DNA of 64,000 bases from Streptomyces rubrogriseus (GTDB taxonomy: Bacteria; Actinomycetota; Actinomycetes; Streptomycetales; Streptomycetaceae), in NCBI RefSeq assembly GCF_027947575.1, contig NZ_CP116256.1, positions 4,960,001-5,024,000 on the forward strand, written 5' to 3'. Made by a program: the position numbers and the translations under genes. Shown piece after piece: positions 1 to 9,142 of this stretch. Numbering within the stretch: position 1 is the stretch's first letter; the number at the start of each line of letters is the position of its first letter. The notes below the pieces were generated by a model. The model ran no database searches. It was not told where the DNA came from and saw only the letters and a program-made list of their open reading frames with translations.

Positions 1-150
1 CTCGTGCCGGGCCTGGATGAACTCCGGGTCCCCGTCCGCGCGGTCGAAGGCGCCGAGCAGTCCGTTGATCCCGTCACCCGGATAGCCGTACACCCGCTGG
101 ACGCCCCACTCGGACAGGCGCTGGAGCACGTAGTCGGCGACTTGGGTCAT
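1..150 (-). CDS. Thiamine-pyrophosphate-requiring enzyme, N-terminus only (cut by window edge)
   Basis: Only the first 50 codons are inside the window. The translation begins MTQVADYVLQRLSEWGVQRV and continues with a YGYPGDGINGLLGAF segment. This is the start of the N-terminal domain of the acetolactate synthase/pyruvate oxidase family, where the glycine-rich turn precedes the glutamate that activates the cofactor; that glutamate would lie just beyond the visible part. The ATG at 148-150 has GGAGAG immediately upstream. In Streptomyces such stand-alone proteins are usually called TPP-requiring enzymes without a proven substrate, so acetolactate synthase, pyruvate oxidase and sulfoacetaldehyde acetyltransferase all remain possible. 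It reads leftward, in the same direction as the LacI gene, across a 109-bp gap. Confidence 0.8.
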   Translation of the reverse strand, partial: MTQVADYVLQRLSEWGVQRVYGYPGDGINGLLGAFDRADGDPEFIQARHE

Positions 151-259
151 GGAGCTCTCCCGGGCGTGTGTAGGACAACGGTCGGCTTGTGGGGTTACCC
201 TCCCGGCCGCCCCTAAACCGGCGGTCCGTCCCCTTCGGCCGCTCCCGTGCCCCGCCCGG

Positions 260-1318
260 CTACCCGGGCGGCGGCGCCGTGCTCGCCCGGGTCACCAGCC
301 GGGTCGGCACCAGCGTCGTGCCCTGTTCCGGACCCGCCGCACGCATCTTGCGCAGCACGGCCCGCACGCACAGCCGCCCGACCTCGGCGAAGTCCTGGTG
401 GACGGTGGTCAGCGGGGGCAGGAAGGAACCGGCCTCGGCGATGTCGTCGAATCCGATGACGCTGATGTCCTCGGGCACGCGCCGGCCGCGTTCGTGCAGG
501 GCGCGCAGCAGGCCGAGGGCCATCTGGTCGTTGGCCGCGAAGACGGCGGTGCAGTCCTCGCGGGCGGCGAGTTCCAGGCCGGCCCGGTAGCCGGACTCCG
601 CCGACCAGTCGCCCCGGACGAGCGGCGGCGGGGTGCGGCCGGCCTCGGTGAGCGTGCGCCGCCAGGCGTCGGTGCGGCGCTGGGCGGCGAAGGAGCCCTC
701 GGGGCCGCCGAGGTGCCACACCGTGTCGTGCCCGAGGTCCAGCAGGTGGCGCACGGCGGCGCGGCTGCCGCCGGCCTGGTCGGTGTCGACGACGGTGTAG
801 GTGTCGCCGGCGTCCGAGTCGACCACGACGACCTGGACGTGCGGCGGCAGTTTGAGGGAGGCCGCGTCCAGGAGGTGGACCTCCATGATGACGATGACCG
901 CGTCGACGGCCAGCTCCTCCAGCCGCGAGAACGCGCCGCGCACCTCGTCCTGGGTGGGGACGGCGACCGGCAGCAGCGTCACCGCGTACCCCTCGCTCGC
1001 CGCGGAGGTCGCGATGGCCTCCAGGGTGCGCACGTTGCCGGTGGTGGCCAGCGTGAAGGTGATGACCCCGATGGTGCGGAACTCGCCGCGCTTGAGGGCC
1101 CGGGCCGCGCTGTTGGGCCGGTAGCCCAGCTCCTTCATGGCCGCCAGCACCTGCTGCCGGGTCTCCTCGGTCACGCCCGCGTAGCCGTTGGAGACGCGGG
1201 AGACGGTCTGCGAGGAGACCCCGGCCAGCCGGGCCACGTCCGCCATGGAGGCCGTGCGGTCCCGGCCGCGCCGGGGTGGCGCGGGTGCGCTCGTCGGGAC
1301 TTCCTCAGCCGTGCTCAC
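260..1318 (-). CDS. LacI-family transcriptional repressor of the adjacent galactan/galactoside genes
   Basis: The 352-residue product has a LacI helix-turn-helix at about residues 25-72 (MADVARLAGVSSQTVSRVSN), then a hinge and a periplasmic-binding-like sugar-sensing domain to the C-terminus. The GTG at 1318 gives a 24-residue basic leader. The internal ATG at 1246 would start directly on the helix-turn-helix and is a credible alternative. The gene diverges from the ABC transporter and glycosidase operon, and two identical perfect palindromes lie between them. This layout fits an autoregulated local repressor. The inducer is inferred to be galactose or a beta-galactoside oligomer released by the GH30 and GH42 enzymes; the sequence does not show this directly. 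Confidence 0.9.
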   Translation of the reverse strand: MSTAEEVPTSAPAPPRRGRDRTASMADVARLAGVSSQTVSRVSNGYAGVTEETRQQVLAAMKELGYRPNSAARALKRGEFRTIGVITFTLATTGNVRTLEAIATSAASEGYAVTLLPVAVPTQDEVRGAFSRLEELAVDAVIVIMEVHLLDAASLKLPPHVQVVVVDSDAGDTYTVVDTDQAGGSRAAVRHLLDLGHDTVWHLGGPEGSFAAQRRTDAWRRTLTEAGRTPPPLVRGDWSAESGYRAGLELAAREDCTAVFAANDQMALGLLRALHERGRRVPEDISVIGFDDIAEAGSFLPPLTTVHQDFAEVGRLCVRAVLRKMRAAGPEQGTTLVPTRLVTRASTAPPPG

Positions 1319-1411
1319 TCGCCGTCAGCCGCCTCTCTGTCGCTGTCGGGCCCGGGTGCGCAAGGACCCTTGACCGTCGTCATCGGGGCAGTGTAGACAT
1401 GCCGCCATCAG

Positions 1412-1427
1412 ATGTTTACGTAAACAT
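1412..1427. promoter_or_regulatory. LacI-type operator O1
   Basis: ATGTTTACGTAAACAT is a perfect 16-bp palindrome with a central CG, as in LacI/GalR operators. It lies 94 bp upstream of the repressor start and 84 bp upstream of the first permease. An identical copy lies 45 bp away, centre to centre. Confidence 0.85.
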
Positions 1428-1456
1428 AACAGCTCGCCGCTCTTTCGCGGTGCGCC

Positions 1457-1472
1457 ATGTTTACGTAAACAT
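1457..1472. promoter_or_regulatory. LacI-type operator O2
   Basis: This second identical copy of ATGTTTACGTAAACAT ends 38 bp before the permease start, where it would block the rightward promoter or its early transcript. The 45-bp spacing is a little over four helical turns. Confidence 0.85.
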
Positions 1473-1510
1473 CAGGCGAAGCTCCAGGACGTGGACGAGC
1501 GAGGAACGAC

Positions 1511-2437
1511 ATGACGACGCTGCAACCGCCGGCCGCCGCCGAGCCGCGGCCGGCCCCGCCCCCGGTGAGGCGGGACCGCCGCTCCTGGACGGGGTGGGGG
1601 TTCCTCGGCCCCTTCGTGGCCGTCTTCGCCCTGGTGTTCCTCGCGCCCCTCGCGTACTCGGTCTACCTCAGTCTCTTCCGCGACCAGCTGATCGGCGGGA
1701 CCACTTTCGTCGGCCTCGACAACTACGCCGAGGCGCTGAAGGACGACCGGTTCTGGGCCTCGCTCGGCCGGGTCTCGCTCTTCCTCGCCGTGCAGGTGCC
1801 GATCATGCTCGGCATCGCGCTGCTCGTGGCCCTCGCGCTGGACAGCGGCCGCCTCTACGGCCGGGACTTCTTCCGCATCTCCATCTTCCTGCCGTACGCC
1901 GTGCCCGCCGTGGTGGCCACCCTGATGTGGGGCTTCATGTACGGCACCCGCTTCGGCCTGGTCGGTGACATCAACGGCGCGCTGGGCGTGTCGCTGCCCG
2001 ACCCGCTCTCCCCCGACCTGGTGCTCGCCTCCATCGGCAACATCGTGACCTGGGAGTTCGTCGGCTACAACATGCTGATCTTCTACTCGGCACTGCGCGT
2101 CGTGCCGCACTCGCTGTACGAGGCGGCCCAGATCGACGGCGCCGGGCAGATCCGCGTGATCACCGCCATCAAGCTCCCGGCCATCCGCGGGGCCCTGGTG
2201 ATCGCCACGATCTTCTCGATCATCGGCAGCTTCCAGCTCTTCAACGAGCCCAGCATCCTGCAGCCCCTGGCGCGCAACGCGATCACCACCGACTACACGC
2301 CGAACTACTACACGTACGCGCTGTCCTTCAACGGGCAGCAGCACAACTACTCCGCGACGGTCGCCATCGTCATGGGACTGATCACCATGGTCATCGCCTA
2401 CGCCGTGCAGCTGCGCGGCATGCGCAAGGGAGTGTGA
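1511..2437 (+). CDS. Carbohydrate ABC transporter permease (MalF-like)
   Basis: The 308-residue inner-membrane protein has about six hydrophobic segments. The binding-protein-dependent permease EAA loop is at about residues 203-223 (YEAAQIDGAGQIRVITAIKLP), where it would contact the ATPase. The start ATG follows a GAGG-type ribosome-binding site after operator O2. It is the first gene of the transporter operon, and the second permease begins 7 bp after its stop. Family membership is clear. The substrate is inferred from the neighbouring GH42 and GH30 genes to be galacto-oligosaccharides. Confidence 0.92.
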   Translation: MTTLQPPAAAEPRPAPPPVRRDRRSWTGWGFLGPFVAVFALVFLAPLAYSVYLSLFRDQLIGGTTFVGLDNYAEALKDDRFWASLGRVSLFLAVQVPIMLGIALLVALALDSGRLYGRDFFRISIFLPYAVPAVVATLMWGFMYGTRFGLVGDINGALGVSLPDPLSPDLVLASIGNIVTWEFVGYNMLIFYSALRVVPHSLYEAAQIDGAGQIRVITAIKLPAIRGALVIATIFSIIGSFQLFNEPSILQPLARNAITTDYTPNYYTYALSFNGQQHNYSATVAIVMGLITMVIAYAVQLRGMRKGV

Positions 2438-2444
2438 AGCAGCG

Positions 2445-3395
2445 ATGACCAGCCCCGTCGCCACCGCCTCGGACCGTTCCGCACCCACGTCGTCCGGTAC
2501 CTCCGGCTCCGCCCCGCGGCTGCGCACGCCCCGGCGCCGGCACTCCGCCGACCGGCCCCGGCGCAGCGTGCTGCTGACCGTGCTCACCTCGCTCGTCCTG
2601 CTGTACAGCCTGGTTCCGCTGGTCTGGCTGGCCATCAGCGCCACCAAGACGCAGGAAGGGCTGTCCCGTTCCGCCGGTCTCTGGTTCGACGGCGACTTCG
2701 CCCTGTGGGACAACATCACCGAGACGTTCACCTACGACGACGGCGTCTTCACCCGCTGGCTGCTCAACACCCTGCTGTACGTGGGGCTGGGCGCGGGCGG
2801 CGCCACCTTCCTCGCCGTGCTCGGCGGCTACGCGCTCGCCAAGTTCGACTTCCCGGGCCGGCGGTCCGTCTTCGCCGTCGTCATCGGCGCGGTGGCCGTG
2901 CCGGGGACGGCACTGGCGGTGCCGACCTTCCTGATGTTCAGCAAGATGGGCCTCACCAACACCCCCTGGGCGGTGATCGTCCCGTCCCTGATCTCGCCGT
3001 TCGGCCTGTACCTGATGTGGGTGTTCGCGACCGAGGCCATCCCGACCGAGCTGATGGAGGCCGCCCGCATCGACGGGGCGGGCGAGCTGCGCACCTTCTT
3101 CCGGGTCGCGCTGCCGCTGCTGGCGCCCGGCGTCGTCACCGTCCTGCTGTTCACCATGGTCGCGACCTGGAACAACTACTTCCTGCCGCTGGTCATGCTC
3201 AAGGACCCCGACTGGTACCCGCTGACCCTGGGGCTCAACAGCTGGAACCAGCAGGCCGCGACCGCGGGCGGCGAGGCCGTCTTCAACCTCGTCGTCACCG
3301 GGTCGCTCATCACCATCCTGCCGCTCATCGCCGCGTTCCTGCTGCTCCAGAAGTACTGGCAGTCCGGTCTCGCCGCCGGAAGCGTCAAGGAGTAG
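2445..3395 (+). CDS. Carbohydrate ABC transporter permease (MalG-like)
   Basis: The 316-residue protein opens with about 40 polar, Ser/Thr/Arg-rich residues, followed by about six membrane segments. Its EAA loop is at about residues 204-228 (MEAARIDGAGELRTFFRVAL). It should pair with the preceding permease as a heterodimer. The start is 7 bp after the previous stop, so translation is probably coupled. No ATP-binding subunit follows. That is usual for Streptomyces CUT1 sugar importers, which share the MsiK ATPase encoded elsewhere. Confidence 0.92.
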   Translation: MTSPVATASDRSAPTSSGTSGSAPRLRTPRRRHSADRPRRSVLLTVLTSLVLLYSLVPLVWLAISATKTQEGLSRSAGLWFDGDFALWDNITETFTYDDGVFTRWLLNTLLYVGLGAGGATFLAVLGGYALAKFDFPGRRSVFAVVIGAVAVPGTALAVPTFLMFSKMGLTNTPWAVIVPSLISPFGLYLMWVFATEAIPTELMEAARIDGAGELRTFFRVALPLLAPGVVTVLLFTMVATWNNYFLPLVMLKDPDWYPLTLGLNSWNQQAATAGGEAVFNLVVTGSLITILPLIAAFLLLQKYWQSGLAAGSVKE

Positions 3396-3493
3396 CCCTC
3401 CCCCGTCCCGCCTTCCCCCACCCTCCCCCGACCAACAACCCCGCCAACCCTCAACGGTGCCGGTTCCGGCCACGAAGAAGTGGAAGCACGCCC

Positions 3494-4849
3494 ATGCCCA
3501 CACACCTGACCAAGCACTCGCGCCGCCTCCTGCGCGGCACGGTCCTCGTCTGCGCCCTCGCCCTGGGGGCGACCGCCTGCGGCGACTCCGACGACGGGGG
3601 GTCGAGCCAGAAGGCCGTCTCCGAGGCGGACATACAGGCGGCCCTCAAGGAGGGCGGCACCATCACGGTGTGGGCCTGGGAGCCCACGCTCAAGCAGGTG
3701 GCCACCGACTTCGAGAAGGAACACCCGGGCGTCAAGGTCGACCTGGTCAACGCGGGGACCAACAAGGACCAGTACACGGCGCTGCAGAACGCCATCTCGG
3801 CGAAGAAGGGCGTCCCGGACGTCGCGCAGATCGAGTACTACGCGATGGGTCAGTACGCCCTGACCAAGCAGCTCACCGACCTCAAGTCCTTCGGCGCGGA
3901 CAAGCTCTCCGCCCAGTTCTCCCCCGGCCCGTGGAACGGGGTGAAGGCCGGTTCGGACGGCGTCTACGCGCTGCCGATGGACTCCGGTCCGATGGCGCTG
4001 TTCTACAACAAGAAGGTCTTCGACAAGTACGACATCAAGGTGCCCACCACCTGGGCCGAGTACCTGGACGCCGCCCGCGACCTGCACAAGGCCGACCCGA
4101 AGGCGTACATCACCGCCGACAACGGCGACGCCGGGTTCGCCACCAGCATGCTCTGGCAGGCCGGTTCGCGGCCGTACACGGTCGACGGCACCAAGGTGAA
4201 GATCGACTTCTCCGACCAGGGCGCCAAGACGTTCACCGGCACCTGGCAGCAGCTCATCGACGAGAAGCTGCTCGCCTCGGTCCCCGCCTGGACCGACGAG
4301 TGGTACAAGGGCCTCGGCGACGGCAGCATCGCGACGCTGGCGACCGGCGCCTGGATGCCCGCCAACCTGGAGTCCGGCGCGAAGTCCGCCTCCGGCGACT
4401 GGCGCGTAGCCCCGATGCCCCAGTGGAAGGCGGGCGACAAGGTCAGCGCCGAGAACGGCGGCAGCGCGCTCGCGCTCCCGGAACTGGGCAAGAACGAGGC
4501 ACTGGCGTACGCCTTCGTCGAGTACGCGAACGCGGGTGACGGCGTGCAGACCCGGCTGAAGAACGGCGCCTTCCCGGCGACCACCGCCGACCTCCAGTCC
4601 ACCAAGTTCCAGGACACCGCGTTCCCGTACTTCGGCGGCCAGAAGGCCAACAAGATCTTCGCCGAGTCGGCCGCGGACGTCCCCGACGACTGGTCGTACC
4701 TGCCCTACCAGGTCTACGCGAACTCCGTCTTCAACGACACCGTCGGCAAGGCCTACGTCTCCGGCACCACGCTGGCCGAGGGCCTCGAGTCCTGGCAGGA
4801 GGCCTCGGTCAAGTACGGCGAGGAGCAGGGCTTCACCGTCGAGAAGTAG
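3494..4849 (+). CDS. Extracellular sugar-binding lipoprotein of ABC transporter
   Basis: This is a 451-residue family-1 solute-binding protein. A basic, hydrophobic signal ends in GATAC with Cys29 as the likely lipid-modified residue. The mature part begins with a Gly/Ser/Asp linker and then the usual GGTITVWAWEP strand. GGAAG is placed correctly before the ATG at 3494; the frame is open further upstream but lacks signal-peptide character there. The position -3 alanine is weaker than the classic lipobox leucine but is tolerated in actinomycetes. It delivers sugar to the two upstream permeases. A 98-bp gap from the permease may let this gene be expressed at a higher level. Confidence 0.93.
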   Translation: MPTHLTKHSRRLLRGTVLVCALALGATACGDSDDGGSSQKAVSEADIQAALKEGGTITVWAWEPTLKQVATDFEKEHPGVKVDLVNAGTNKDQYTALQNAISAKKGVPDVAQIEYYAMGQYALTKQLTDLKSFGADKLSAQFSPGPWNGVKAGSDGVYALPMDSGPMALFYNKKVFDKYDIKVPTTWAEYLDAARDLHKADPKAYITADNGDAGFATSMLWQAGSRPYTVDGTKVKIDFSDQGAKTFTGTWQQLIDEKLLASVPAWTDEWYKGLGDGSIATLATGAWMPANLESGAKSASGDWRVAPMPQWKAGDKVSAENGGSALALPELGKNEALAYAFVEYANAGDGVQTRLKNGAFPATTADLQSTKFQDTAFPYFGGQKANKIFAESAADVPDDWSYLPYQVYANSVFNDTVGKAYVSGTTLAEGLESWQEASVKYGEEQGFTVEK

Positions 4850-4875
4850 CGCACGCCCCCACCGGAAGGACCGCC

Positions 4876-6921
4876 ATGATCTCCACCCTCCACTCCCGCT
4901 CCCACCGCGGGGCGGACGGTGCGCCCGCCCCGCGTCTCGCCTACGGCGCCGACTACAACCCCGAGCAGTGGCCCCGGGAGGTGTGGGAGGAGGACGTACG
5001 GCTGATGCGGGAGGCCGGGGTCAACATCGTGTCGCTCGGCATCTTCTCCTGGGCCCGCATCCAGCCGGGGCCGGACACCTGGGACTTCGCCTGGCTCGAC
5101 GAGGTGATGGACCTGCTGCACGAGCACGGGGTCGGCGTCGACCTGGCGACGGCCACCGCGTCCCCGCCGCCCTGGCTGACCACCGCGCACCCGGAGATCC
5201 TCCCGGTCACCGACCGGGGCGAGACGCTGTGGCCGGGAGCACGTCAGCACTGGCGCCCGACCTCGCCCGTCTTCCGGGAGCACGCCCTGCGGCTGGTGCG
5301 GAAGCTGGCCACCCGCTACGCCGAACACCCGGCCCTGGTCGCCTGGCACGTCAACAACGAGCTGGGCTGCCACAACGTCTACGACTACTCCGACGACGCC
5401 GCCCGCGCCTTCCGGGACTGGCTGCGCGCGCGGTACGGCACCACGGACGCCCTCAACCACGCCTGGGGCACGGCGTTCTGGTCGCAGCGCTACGGCGACT
5501 GGGCGGAGGTCCTGCCACCCCGGCTGGCGACCTCGCACCCGAACCCGACCCAGCAGCTGGACTTCAAGCGCTTCTCCTCGGACGCGCTCAAGGACCACCT
5601 GCGCGCGGAGCGGGACCTGCTGCGGGAACTGACCCCGGACGTCCCGGTCACCACCAACTTCATGGTGATGCCCGGCACCAAGGGCATGAACTACGCGGAC
5701 TGGGCCGGCGAGGTGGACTTCGTCGCCAACGACCACTACGTCGTCCCGCACCCCCAGGCCCGCGACGAGCTGTCGTTCTCGGCGAACCTCACCAGCGGCA
5801 TCGCGGGCGGCCGCCCGTGGTTCCTGATGGAGCACTCCACCAGCGCGGTGAACTGGCAGCCCGTCAACCTGGCCAAGCTGCCCGGCGACATGGCCCGGGA
5901 CTCGCTGACGCACGTGGCGCACGGCGCCGACGCGGTGTGCTTCTTCCAGTGGCGCCAGTCGGCGGCCGGCGCCGAGAAGTACCACTCGGCGATGGTCCCG
6001 CACGCCGGTGCGGACAGCGACCTGTTCCGTACGGTCACCGCGCTCGGCGAGACCCTGAAGACGCTCGCGCCGGTCGCCGGGAGCGAGCGGGAGCCCGCCG
6101 AGGTCGGCATCCTCTTCGACTGGGAGTCCCGGTGGGCCAGCGAGCAGGACTCGCACCCCACCTCGCTGCTCGACTACCACCAGGAGGCGCTCGACTGGTA
6201 CTCGGCGCTGCTCTCCCTGGGCGTCCGCGCCGACGTCGTCACCACCGGCGCGGACCTGAGCCGCCACCGGGTGCTGATCGCGCCGGTGCTGCACCTGGTA
6301 CCGGCCGAGCTGGCCAAGGAGCTCACGCGCTACGCCGAGCAGGGCGGTCACCTGGTCACCACGTACTTCTCGGGCATCGTGGACGAGAACGACCACGTCT
6401 GGCTGGGCGGCTACCCGGGTGCGCTGCGGGACCTGCTCGGCATCCGCGTCGAGGAGTTCGGCCCGCTGCCCGCCGGGCAGAGCGTGGAGCTGGACGGCGC
6501 GGGCAGCGGGAGCCTGTGGACCGACCGGATCACCGCGACCGCGCCGGAGACCGAGGTCCTGGCGCACTACCGCACCGGCACCCACGCGGGCCGCCCCGCC
6601 GTCACCCGGCGCCCGGCGGGCGGCGGCTCGGCCGCCTACGTCTCCACCCGGCTCGGCGCCGACGGGCTCGCCGCGCTGCTGCCGAGGCTGCTGGAGCCGG
6701 CCGGGGTGACCAGCGAGCTGCCCGCCTCGGTGCGGGGACGGGTCGAGGCCACCGTGCGCCGAGGCGCCGGGGGTCGGTTCCTGTTCCTGGTCAACCGGAC
6801 CGACGAGGCCGTGACCGTCCCCGGGCTCACCGGAGACGTCCTGGTGGGCGACACCGGCGACGAGGGCGCCGTCGTCCTGGCGGGCCGGGGGGTCGCCGTC
6901 CTGCGCACGCCCGCCTCCTAG
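4876..6921 (+). CDS. GH42 beta-galactosidase
   Basis: The 681-residue cytoplasmic enzyme has the GH42 three-part layout: a catalytic TIM barrel (about 20-400), a trimerisation domain (about 410-610) and a small C-terminal beta domain. The acid/base is Glu162 in HVNNELGC and the nucleophile is Glu319 in FLMEHSTS. There is no signal peptide, so it acts on imported beta-galactosides. GGAAGGA lies 6 bp before the ATG, and the gap to the binding-protein gene is only 26 bp. It probably hydrolyses galacto-oligosaccharides produced outside the cell by the next gene product. GH42 enzymes vary in linkage preference, so beta-1,6 activity is an inference from context. Confidence 0.95.
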   Translation: MISTLHSRSHRGADGAPAPRLAYGADYNPEQWPREVWEEDVRLMREAGVNIVSLGIFSWARIQPGPDTWDFAWLDEVMDLLHEHGVGVDLATATASPPPWLTTAHPEILPVTDRGETLWPGARQHWRPTSPVFREHALRLVRKLATRYAEHPALVAWHVNNELGCHNVYDYSDDAARAFRDWLRARYGTTDALNHAWGTAFWSQRYGDWAEVLPPRLATSHPNPTQQLDFKRFSSDALKDHLRAERDLLRELTPDVPVTTNFMVMPGTKGMNYADWAGEVDFVANDHYVVPHPQARDELSFSANLTSGIAGGRPWFLMEHSTSAVNWQPVNLAKLPGDMARDSLTHVAHGADAVCFFQWRQSAAGAEKYHSAMVPHAGADSDLFRTVTALGETLKTLAPVAGSEREPAEVGILFDWESRWASEQDSHPTSLLDYHQEALDWYSALLSLGVRADVVTTGADLSRHRVLIAPVLHLVPAELAKELTRYAEQGGHLVTTYFSGIVDENDHVWLGGYPGALRDLLGIRVEEFGPLPAGQSVELDGAGSGSLWTDRITATAPETEVLAHYRTGTHAGRPAVTRRPAGGGSAAYVSTRLGADGLAALLPRLLEPAGVTSELPASVRGRVEATVRRGAGGRFLFLVNRTDEAVTVPGLTGDVLVGDTGDEGAVVLAGRGVAVLRTPAS

Positions 6922-7044
6922 GCACCCCGCACCATCCCATGCTCCCCGGAGCGGGCACGGCCCGCTCCGGGGCCGTCCCCCGCTGCCCCGAACCGGGCGG
7001 CCGGGGCCACCGCAGCGACCACACCTTTCCGTTGGGAGCACACG

Positions 7045-9078
7045 ATGGCACGCCGTACCCGCAGCAGACGCCTCCTCGGCGCCGCGGTCCTGACCGCTCT
7101 GACCACCGGGGCCGCCCTGCTCGGCGTCCCCGCGCAGGCCGAACCGGCCGCCGCCTCCGTCACGGTGCGACCGGATCCCTCGTACCAGCAGGAGAAGTTC
7201 GAGGGCTGGGGCACCAGCCTGGTCTGGTTCGCCAACGCCACCGGCGACTACCCGCCCGAGATCCGCGAGAAGCTGGCCCGCCTGCTGTTCGGCGACGACG
7301 GCCTCGGTCTCAACATCGCCCGCTACAACATCGGCGGCGGCAACGCGCCGGACGTCGAGGACTACCTGCGGGCCGGCGGGGCGGTCGAGGGCTGGTGGCA
7401 GGCGCCCGCGGGCACCACGCGCGAGGACACCGACTGGTGGAGCGCCGACGACCCGGCCGACTGGAACGAGGACGCCGACGCCACCCAGCGCTGGTGGGTC
7501 GAGCGGATCAAGGACGACATCGACCACTGGGAGACGTTCAGCAACTCCCCGCCCTGGTTCATGACCGTCAGCGGTTACGTCTCCGGCGGCTTCGACTCCT
7601 CCGCCGACCAGCTGAAGCCCGAGTCGGTCGACGACTTCGCCGCCTACGTCGCGGGGGCGACCAGGCGGTTGGAGAAGGCCGAGGGCATCGAGGTCGACAC
7701 CGTCGACCCGTTCAACGAGCCCAACACCCCGTACTGGGGTACCCAGCTCGGCGCGGACGGCGATCCCGTCGGCGGCCGGCAGGAGGGCGCCCACATGGGT
7801 CCCGAGCTGCAGCGCGAGGTGCTCCGGGCCCTCGCCCCCGCGCTGAGGAAGGCGAAGGTCGAGGCGGACATCTCGGCCATGGACGAGACCAACCCGGGGA
7901 CCTTCGCCAAGAACTGGAGCGCCTACTCCGACGCCGACCGCGCCCTCGTCGGGCAGATGAACGTCCACACCTACGGCACCGGGCAGCGCACCACCGTGCG
8001 GGACCTCGCCAAGGCCGCGGACAAACCGCTGTGGATGAGCGAGGTGGGCGGCGACTGGGGCGACGGCCAGGACTTCGCGGACATGCGGCCCGGCCTCGGC
8101 CTCGCCCAGCAGATCGTCGACGACCTGCGGGAACTGGAGCCCCGCGCCTGGGTGTTCTGGCAGCCCGTCGAGGACTACGACAACATGAAGCCGGGCGGCG
8201 AGTCCGCGAAGGGCGGCAACTGGGGCAGCATCCAGCTCCCGTTCGACTGCACGGCCCAGGACACCCTGGAGACCTGCCCGATCCGGACCAACACCAAGTT
8301 CGACACCGCGCGCAACTTCACCCACTTCATCAAGCCCGGCGACCGGCTGATCCAGACGGACGACACCTCCAGCGCCGCCGCCGTCACCCGCGACGGCAAG
8401 GGCGCCTCGGTCGTCCACGTCAACCGCACCGCCGAGGCCCGCACGGTCACCCTCGACCTGTCCAAGTTCCGCGACGTGAGCCGCCGGGCCACCGTGACCC
8501 CGGTCGTGACCAGCGCCGACGGCAAGCTGGAGAAGCAGTCCCCGATCCGGGTGAGCGACCGCACGGCCACCTTCACCGTGCCCGCCCAGTCCGTCACCTC
8601 GTTCGCGGTCGAGGGCGTCTCGGGCGTCGCGAAGGACGCCGCCGGGCTGCGCAAGGGCCACACCTACACGCTGACCGGCGTGCAGAGCGGCAAGGCCGTC
8701 ACCGTGGCCGCGGACGGCACGAACCTGGTCCTCGGCACCGGCGCCGACGCGAGCGCCGAGCAGTGGCGGCTGAGCGCGGTGCGCCGGGACGGCGGCGTCC
8801 GCGACCGCTACGTCTTCACCCGGCCCGAGGACGGCACGCGCCTCGCCGTGCGCGACGACGTCCCGGTGGCCGAGCCCGACAGGGGCAGGCGGGACCGGGC
8901 CGCCGAGTGGCTCGCGTCGAGCACCGGCGACGGCACCTGGACCCTGGTCAACGCGGGCACCGGCCGCCTGCTCGAAGTGGGCGGCCAGGCGACCCACGAC
9001 GGTGCCGCCGTCACGACCTGGCCGCCCAACTCCGGTGCCAACCAGCGCTGGACGCTGACGGACGTGTCCGCCGGCTGA
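7045..9078 (+). CDS. Secreted GH30 endo-beta-1,6-galactanase-type enzyme with ricin-like lectin domain
   Basis: The 677-residue product has a Sec signal (MARRTRSRRLLGAA, cleavage near AQA-EPA). A GH30-type TIM barrel with side beta-domain follows to about residue 520. The acid/base is Glu225 in DPFNEPNTPYW and the nucleophile is Glu333 in WMSEVGGDWG. The C-terminal 140 residues form a ricin-like beta-trefoil with a QxW-type element (NQRWTL). The closest remembered family is the GH30_5 endo-beta-1,6-galactanases of streptomycetes, which cut side chains of plant arabinogalactan proteins. GGGAG precedes the ATG. It closes the sugar operon ahead of a strong hairpin. The endo-1,6 specificity is a family-level inference. 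Confidence 0.88.
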   Translation: MARRTRSRRLLGAAVLTALTTGAALLGVPAQAEPAAASVTVRPDPSYQQEKFEGWGTSLVWFANATGDYPPEIREKLARLLFGDDGLGLNIARYNIGGGNAPDVEDYLRAGGAVEGWWQAPAGTTREDTDWWSADDPADWNEDADATQRWWVERIKDDIDHWETFSNSPPWFMTVSGYVSGGFDSSADQLKPESVDDFAAYVAGATRRLEKAEGIEVDTVDPFNEPNTPYWGTQLGADGDPVGGRQEGAHMGPELQREVLRALAPALRKAKVEADISAMDETNPGTFAKNWSAYSDADRALVGQMNVHTYGTGQRTTVRDLAKAADKPLWMSEVGGDWGDGQDFADMRPGLGLAQQIVDDLRELEPRAWVFWQPVEDYDNMKPGGESAKGGNWGSIQLPFDCTAQDTLETCPIRTNTKFDTARNFTHFIKPGDRLIQTDDTSSAAAVTRDGKGASVVHVNRTAEARTVTLDLSKFRDVSRRATVTPVVTSADGKLEKQSPIRVSDRTATFTVPAQSVTSFAVEGVSGVAKDAAGLRKGHTYTLTGVQSGKAVTVAADGTNLVLGTGADASAEQWRLSAVRRDGGVRDRYVFTRPEDGTRLAVRDDVPVAEPDRGRRDRAAEWLASSTGDGTWTLVNAGTGRLLEVGGQATHDGAAVTTWPPNSGANQRWTLTDVSAG

Positions 9079-9093
9079 ACCCTCCCCCGGTCG

Positions 9094-9142
9094 CCGGCAC
9101 TCCCGTCCGCACGCCCGCCGGCGCTGCGGACGGGAGTGCCGG
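9094..9142 (+). terminator. 17-bp perfect hairpin after the galactanase gene
   Basis: The arms at 9094-9110 (CCGGCACTCCCGTCCGC) and 9126-9142 are perfect reverse complements around a 15-nt loop. The hairpin starts 16 bp after the GH30 stop and has no T-run, as is common for Streptomyces terminators. It ends only 29 bp before the next start codon, so it may act as a partial terminator or leader structure for the acetyltransferase. Confidence 0.75.
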
